Part shown: one piece after another, positions 60,309-64,000 of the stretch
Layout: each line of letters starts with the position of its first letter
Numbering within the stretch: position 1 is the stretch's first letter
DNA from: Pontederia crassipes
Lineage: Eukaryota > Streptophyta > Magnoliopsida > Commelinales > Pontederiaceae
DNA length: 64,000 bases
Assembly (NCBI GenBank): GCA_030549335.1
Contig: JAUKPH010000028.1
Coordinates: 1,240,001 to 1,304,000, forward strand
Direction of reading: 5' to 3'
Program-made: the position numbers and the translations under genes
Notes under the pieces: generated by a model
What the model was told of the DNA's origin: nothing
What the model saw: the letters and a program-made list of their open reading frames with translations, nothing else
Databases searched by the model: none

Positions 60309-61331
60309 ATGGCGGAACAAGCACGCGACAATCAGAGACTGGAGCAACAGAATGAACTGGTTCCACCATATAATAATCGGCGAGAAGATGAAGCAGAACT
60401 TTCTATGAGAGAATATGTCTCGGCCAGATACAGTGACCGAGAATCATGCATCGTGCTGCCTGATATTAACGCAAATAATTTTGAGATAAATCCCGCGATC
60501 GTGAGGATGATACAAGCATCCCAATTTGGAGGAGGATTTCATGAAGACCCTCACGATCACCTTGATAAATTTCTTGCTACTCTGAGCACCTTTAGAAATA
60601 ATAATGTTTCTTCTGAAGTTATTCGTTTATTATTATTTCCTCAATCTTTACGTGACAAAGCTTCCACTTGGTTTAAAACTTTGCCTGCAGGATCGATTCA
60701 TTCTTGGTTGGAGCTGGTAGAAAAGTTTGTTGGAAAATATTGTCCACCACAAAAGGCAGGCAAATATCGAAGAGAATTGAGGGCATTTGTTCAAGACGAT
60801 AACGAGACGATATATGAAGCCTGGGAACGATATAAGGAACTGCTGGCCAGAGTTCCTGACAATAGAATTCCAAAGTGGCAAGTGATGGAAGATTTCTACC
60901 ATGGATTACGACCTGCAGATCAAGACAAGCTCGATCAATCAGCAGGAGGGACAGTACTGGGATCTAAACGTCCTAGTGAGATACAAGATATAATTGAAGC
61001 TGTAGCCCTCAAGTCGAGCCAAGAAAGGAGACCATCTCGCCGAACTCATGATGTACATGCTACACAAGGAATACAATCTTCTGAAATAGTGGCTCAGCTG
61101 GAGTCACTTAATCAAAAATTCGAGCAGATGATGTCACTAATGGGAAATTCTAGCAATTATAGCCCTACAGGTAACACTTCAGATTCAAATCAAATTGAAA
61201 ATGCTAACTTTATTTTCAATCCATTTTACAGGAACAACGATTATGGATGGAAACATAATCCGAAGTTTGCCTATAATCAGAACCAAGGCCAATCTTCTGG
61301 TCCATCAAAAGATTATATACTGAAAAGGTAA
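60309..61331 (+). CDS. Retrotransposon gag, unit 2 (open)
   Basis: 340 residues from the first ATG at 60309 (MAEQARDNQR); the frame is open from 60183 but that codon is TTG. The retrotransposon gag domain spans about residues 50-210, with IVRMIQASQFGGG, HDHLDKFLATLSTF, FPQSLRDKASTWFKTLP, FVGKYCPP and AWERYKELLARVP in the order found in Athila-type gag. Gag forms the particle that packages the RNA in the cytoplasm. No CCHC zinc knuckle is visible. It ends at TAA 61329-61331, beyond which the frame continues. Gag-only elements need pol in trans. Confidence 0.9.
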   Translation: MAEQARDNQRLEQQNELVPPYNNRREDEAELSMREYVSARYSDRESCIVLPDINANNFEINPAIVRMIQASQFGGGFHEDPHDHLDKFLATLSTFRNNNVSSEVIRLLLFPQSLRDKASTWFKTLPAGSIHSWLELVEKFVGKYCPPQKAGKYRRELRAFVQDDNETIYEAWERYKELLARVPDNRIPKWQVMEDFYHGLRPADQDKLDQSAGGTVLGSKRPSEIQDIIEAVALKSSQERRPSRRTHDVHATQGIQSSEIVAQLESLNQKFEQMMSLMGNSSNYSPTGNTSDSNQIENANFIFNPFYRNNDYGWKHNPKFAYNQNQGQSSGPSKDYILKR

Positions 61332-61571
61332 CCTGATACTCCCCAACATCAATCATCAAATCATATGCAGGAGATGATGGCACAGATCATAGACACAATG
61401 CAAGCATTGCAGAAGAATATGGAATCTAGAGCCACGAGTCAGGATGCATCAATTCGAAATCTGGAAAGACAACTGGGACAGATGGCGGCACAACTAACTG
61501 GACGTACACCGGGCTCTCTCCCAAGTAACACAGAGAAAAATCCAAGAGGGGAAGAGCAAAATAGGCCTTGA
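61332..61571 (+). pseudogene. gag C-terminal extension in frame after TAA, unit 2
   Basis: Identical in layout to unit 1: the frame continues after TAA with MQEMMAQIIDTMQALQKNME and QLGQMAAQLTGR. Because both units carry the same stop, it was already in the inserted copy. Confidence 0.7.
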
Positions 61572-61829
61572 TTTTCATCAGAACTAAGTCAAGCTGACGA
61601 CTATAAATCAGAACTATTTCTATCCTTTTTATTTTTATTTTATTTTATTTTTTTCTTTTTTTTATTTTATTTTTTTAGATTAGTCTAATTAATTTTTAAT
61701 TAATATCTTAGTTTCGATGATAGTTTTATTTTTAATTAGACATTTATTTTATTATGGAGTCATTTAATTTAATTAATATTTAATGTTTTGTAAGGGGAGA
61801 TAAACTCAGGGGCGTAAATTTCAAGAATT

Positions 61830-62415
61830 GATTCTCTCTACGGCCGAATCTTGGACATTACGCCCTGCCACCCTCGTTACGTGTGCATTACGGCCGAGTT
61901 GTCGCACATGCATCAAGCTCGGACTTGACAAGACAAGCTGACACCATTCCTCGTTACGGCCGAAGATCACGCCCTACGATGCTCTTTACGGCCGAAGACA
62001 TGACAAGAGCTGCGGGTTCCTATTACGCCCTGCCACCATTCCATTACGGCCGAGGTGCTTCCACTACCCTTACGCCTTTTCTTCTCTACGGCCGAAGTCT
62101 CAAAACCGTCACCGCCGATCCTTACGGCCAAAAGCACCGCACCTGTTCCTTACGGCCGAAGTTTCACCATTACGCCCTGTGCGTTACGGCCAAGCTTCCA
62201 CGCCGATTTCGTCTTACGGCCGAAGAACCGACACTGTCACCGCCGCTTCCTTACGCCCAAAGTGCCACCACCTACTCCTTACGGCCGAAGTTTCACCATT
62301 ACGGCCAGTTTCTTACGGCCAAGACTCTCCATTATCGGCCGAGATCCATCAATTATCGGCCAAGATCTCCTCTCACCGACACCATTTGCGGCCGACACCT
62401 TCATCGATATATATA
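61830..62415 (+). repeat. TTACGGCCGAA motif array after gag, unit 2
   Basis: No difference from the unit 1 array was seen by eye. Again all three forward frames are open without a recognisable protein. Confidence 0.85.
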
Positions 62416-62521
62416 TTGAGGCCGAGCATCTCTCCACCGACAATAAATCCGGTTGTGTCTTTTCCCTTTTCTTTAAATTTTCCTTTTTATTGAGTATGTA
62501 TCACTTTCCCTTGCTGGCTTA

Positions 62522-62560
62522 ACACTGAGGACAGTGTCTAGTTCTAGCTTGGGGGAGTTT
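62522..62560 (+). promoter_or_regulatory. Internal hairpin plus PPT-like module, unit 2
   Basis: Same as in unit 1: ACACTG-AGGA-CAGTGT, spacer, GCTTGGGGGAGTTT. Confidence 0.65.
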
Positions 62561-63044
62561 GCATTTCACGCATTGCATGTTTCTTTCTGTTTATTTGCTT
62601 ATGTTTTCCAAAAAAAAAATTTGAAAAATTTTGAAAATTTTCTAAAAAATACCATTGCATGCATTTATTTTTGCTACCATCTTACTAACTTTTGTCTTAC
62701 TGTTTTAATTATCTTTTAGTAGAAGTTCAAAGACATGTTGTTAATTGATGAAATTTGAATACTTTTCTTTCTTATCACTTGCTATTTTAGTATCAAACTT
62801 ATGGACTATGTGCCTATGCTAAGTAGAACTACGAATGACTAGACGACAAAATCATATTCATGCCTTTTTATTAATTTCTTTTAAGTCTTGATTAGTAGTA
62901 GCCTTCTTATTGATCATATCAAGTACTTTTTGAGCTTATAAAAATTGAAAGTGAATAAGAAAAGAAGGGTTAGTTAAACCCCAACAAATAATAATAATAA
63001 TAAAAAATTGAATAAAGTTATGTGTAGGTACAAAAGTGTTATCC

Positions 63045-63329
63045 GGAACCAAGGTGTGTTCGGGTAATTAGATCCGTAGGGGTTCATGCCTGGCGACCTA
63101 AGGGCAACTGCTCTGGGATCCGTCGATCGAAAACCTGCTACATGGACCATCTTGTGGAATATGGAGAAGCACAGGAGTACTGAACCATGGCTAAGTTCGA
63201 ACTCTTCATTCAGAACCTTGGTTGTTCGGGCAAGTAAACTCGAGGGGTGCTTTATCACCTGGTGCCCCAAGGTCATCTGGTCTGGGAGTCATCAGTCCAA
63301 AGCCCGCTACATGGACTTCCTTGTGCAAT
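63045..63329 (+). repeat. Two diverged ~117-bp repeats, unit 2
   Basis: Counterpart of 56275-56559 shifted by 6770 bases; no difference noted by eye. Confidence 0.75.
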
Positions 63330-63644
63330 CCTGCTTGAAGATTAGAACTTTTAAATGATTGAAAATAAAGTTGAAAAATGAAAAGAAAAAGAAAAAGTTT
63401 TAAGCTCAATTAGTACTTATGTGTTCAAATATTAATGCTATTATTTAATAGACAATTTATTTTTTCACAAGGCTGGATTTGAGATTGTTTAAATTTGTGT
63501 AGCATTCAGAACCTCTATGAAGCTAAGTGCATGAAAAATGATAAGATGCTGAGTAGTAGGTGTGCAGAAGAATTGTGTGAGAAAATTAGTCAGTTAACAA
63601 TGTGGAGGCTATGATGGAACTTTCTTGAGCCTTGCTTTGAATTT

Positions 63645-63683
63645 TTGCTTGAGGACAAGCAAGACTTTAAGCTTGGGGGAGTT
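63645..63683 (+). promoter_or_regulatory. Hairpin plus polypurine tract before LTR 3
   Basis: TTGCTTG-AGGA-CAAGCAA, 8 bases, then GCTTGGGGGAGTT up to the LTR at 63684. Confidence 0.8.
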
Positions 63684-64000
63684 TGATGCATGCAAAATAT
63701 AACATATTTTAGTTAATTATTTTAATTAAATTTTCTATAATTTGATCATGGCATGCATCATTTTTAGTCACTTTTAATCATAATTCCGGATTTATCAATT
63801 TTAATTATTAAAATCGCTGAATATTTTAATTGTGGATGGATTAACTATATTTTGATAATTATTTGCAGGAAAATTTGAATCTCGGCCGAAATTCAAAGAA
63901 ATTATTTCTTACGGCCGAGATTTGGCTTTACACCCAAGTCGTTACGGCCGAGATTCAAAAGGAGTAACAAATTCTTTGTTACGGCTAACATTTGAAGGCG
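63684..64000 (+). repeat. LTR 3, cut by the window end
   Basis: The first 317 bp of a third LTR. It matches LTR 2 at the two sites where LTR 1 differs. Whether the array ends here or continues cannot be seen. Confidence 0.9.

Larger units (their letters stand above)
50151..64000 (+). mobile_element. Tandem TR-GAG-type Ty3/Athila-like retrotransposon: LTR-internal-LTR-internal-LTR
   Basis: LTRs start at 50151, 56914 and 63684 (the last truncated by the window). Internal regions are 51941-56913 and 58711-63683. The two units are 6763 and 6770 bp and nearly identical by eye. Each LTR starts TGATGC and ends GCATCA, is followed by a tRNA-Asp primer site, and is preceded by the purine tract GCTTGGGGGAG. 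The only coding sequence is gag; no protease, reverse transcriptase, RNase H or integrase is seen, so the element depends on an autonomous partner. It lies in the sense direction inside IDH exon 3. Confidence 0.93.

Overview
The window is nuclear DNA of a flowering plant. Its genes are split by GT-AG introns, and it carries a class B floral MADS-box gene, plant amino acid permease and receptor-like kinase families, and CACTA, SINE and Ty3-type elements. GC-rich 5' exons next to AT-rich introns and intergenic DNA suggest a monocot; this is an impression, and I cannot name the species.

Genes, left to right: (1) a NIPA-type magnesium transporter (11-3690, +, nine exons, one GC-AG intron); (2) a small two-helix membrane protein (4635-5138, +); (3) an AAP amino acid permease (16534-19236, -, seven exons counting a proposed 9-nt first coding exon); (4) a PISTILLATA/GLOBOSA MADS-box gene (21411-24053, -, seven exons, all found); (5) a USP-domain receptor-like cytoplasmic kinase (38318-41823, +, ten exons); (6) a RING / degenerate kinase / WD40 protein (42968-47650, +, seven exons); (7) the 5' part of a mitochondrial NAD-isocitrate dehydrogenase gene (48996-50150, +), broken by a premature stop and then by a retrotransposon inside its third exon. 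These are unrelated single-copy-type genes and do not form one pathway.

Mobile DNA: 6335-6566 is a tRNA-derived SINE with a perfect 16-bp target duplication. 6977-9185 is an old solo LTR related to the retrotransposon at the right end. Just beside it lies a 6.7-kb CACTA element (9192-15863; 13-bp inverted ends, TAC duplication) whose transposase genes are decayed. 27024-30329 is a probable large solo LTR. 31001-32523 is a Harbinger/Tourist-like element filled with a GA-rich minisatellite. 36930-37370 is an RNase H-like relic. 24791-25006 is a perfect (ATT)72 array.

The right end (50151-64000) is a tandem LTR-internal-LTR-internal-LTR array of a young non-autonomous Ty3/Athila-like element that carries only gag (TR-GAG type). 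Its noncoding parts hold dozens of copies of a TTACGGCCGA-like motif. Its 3' part holds two copies of a hairpin plus polypurine-tract module whose stems differ in sequence but still pair. The old solo LTR at 6977-9185 has the same layout with a shifted motif (TTACGGGYCGT-like). The motif array and the hairpin-PPT module are the best candidates here for something undescribed.
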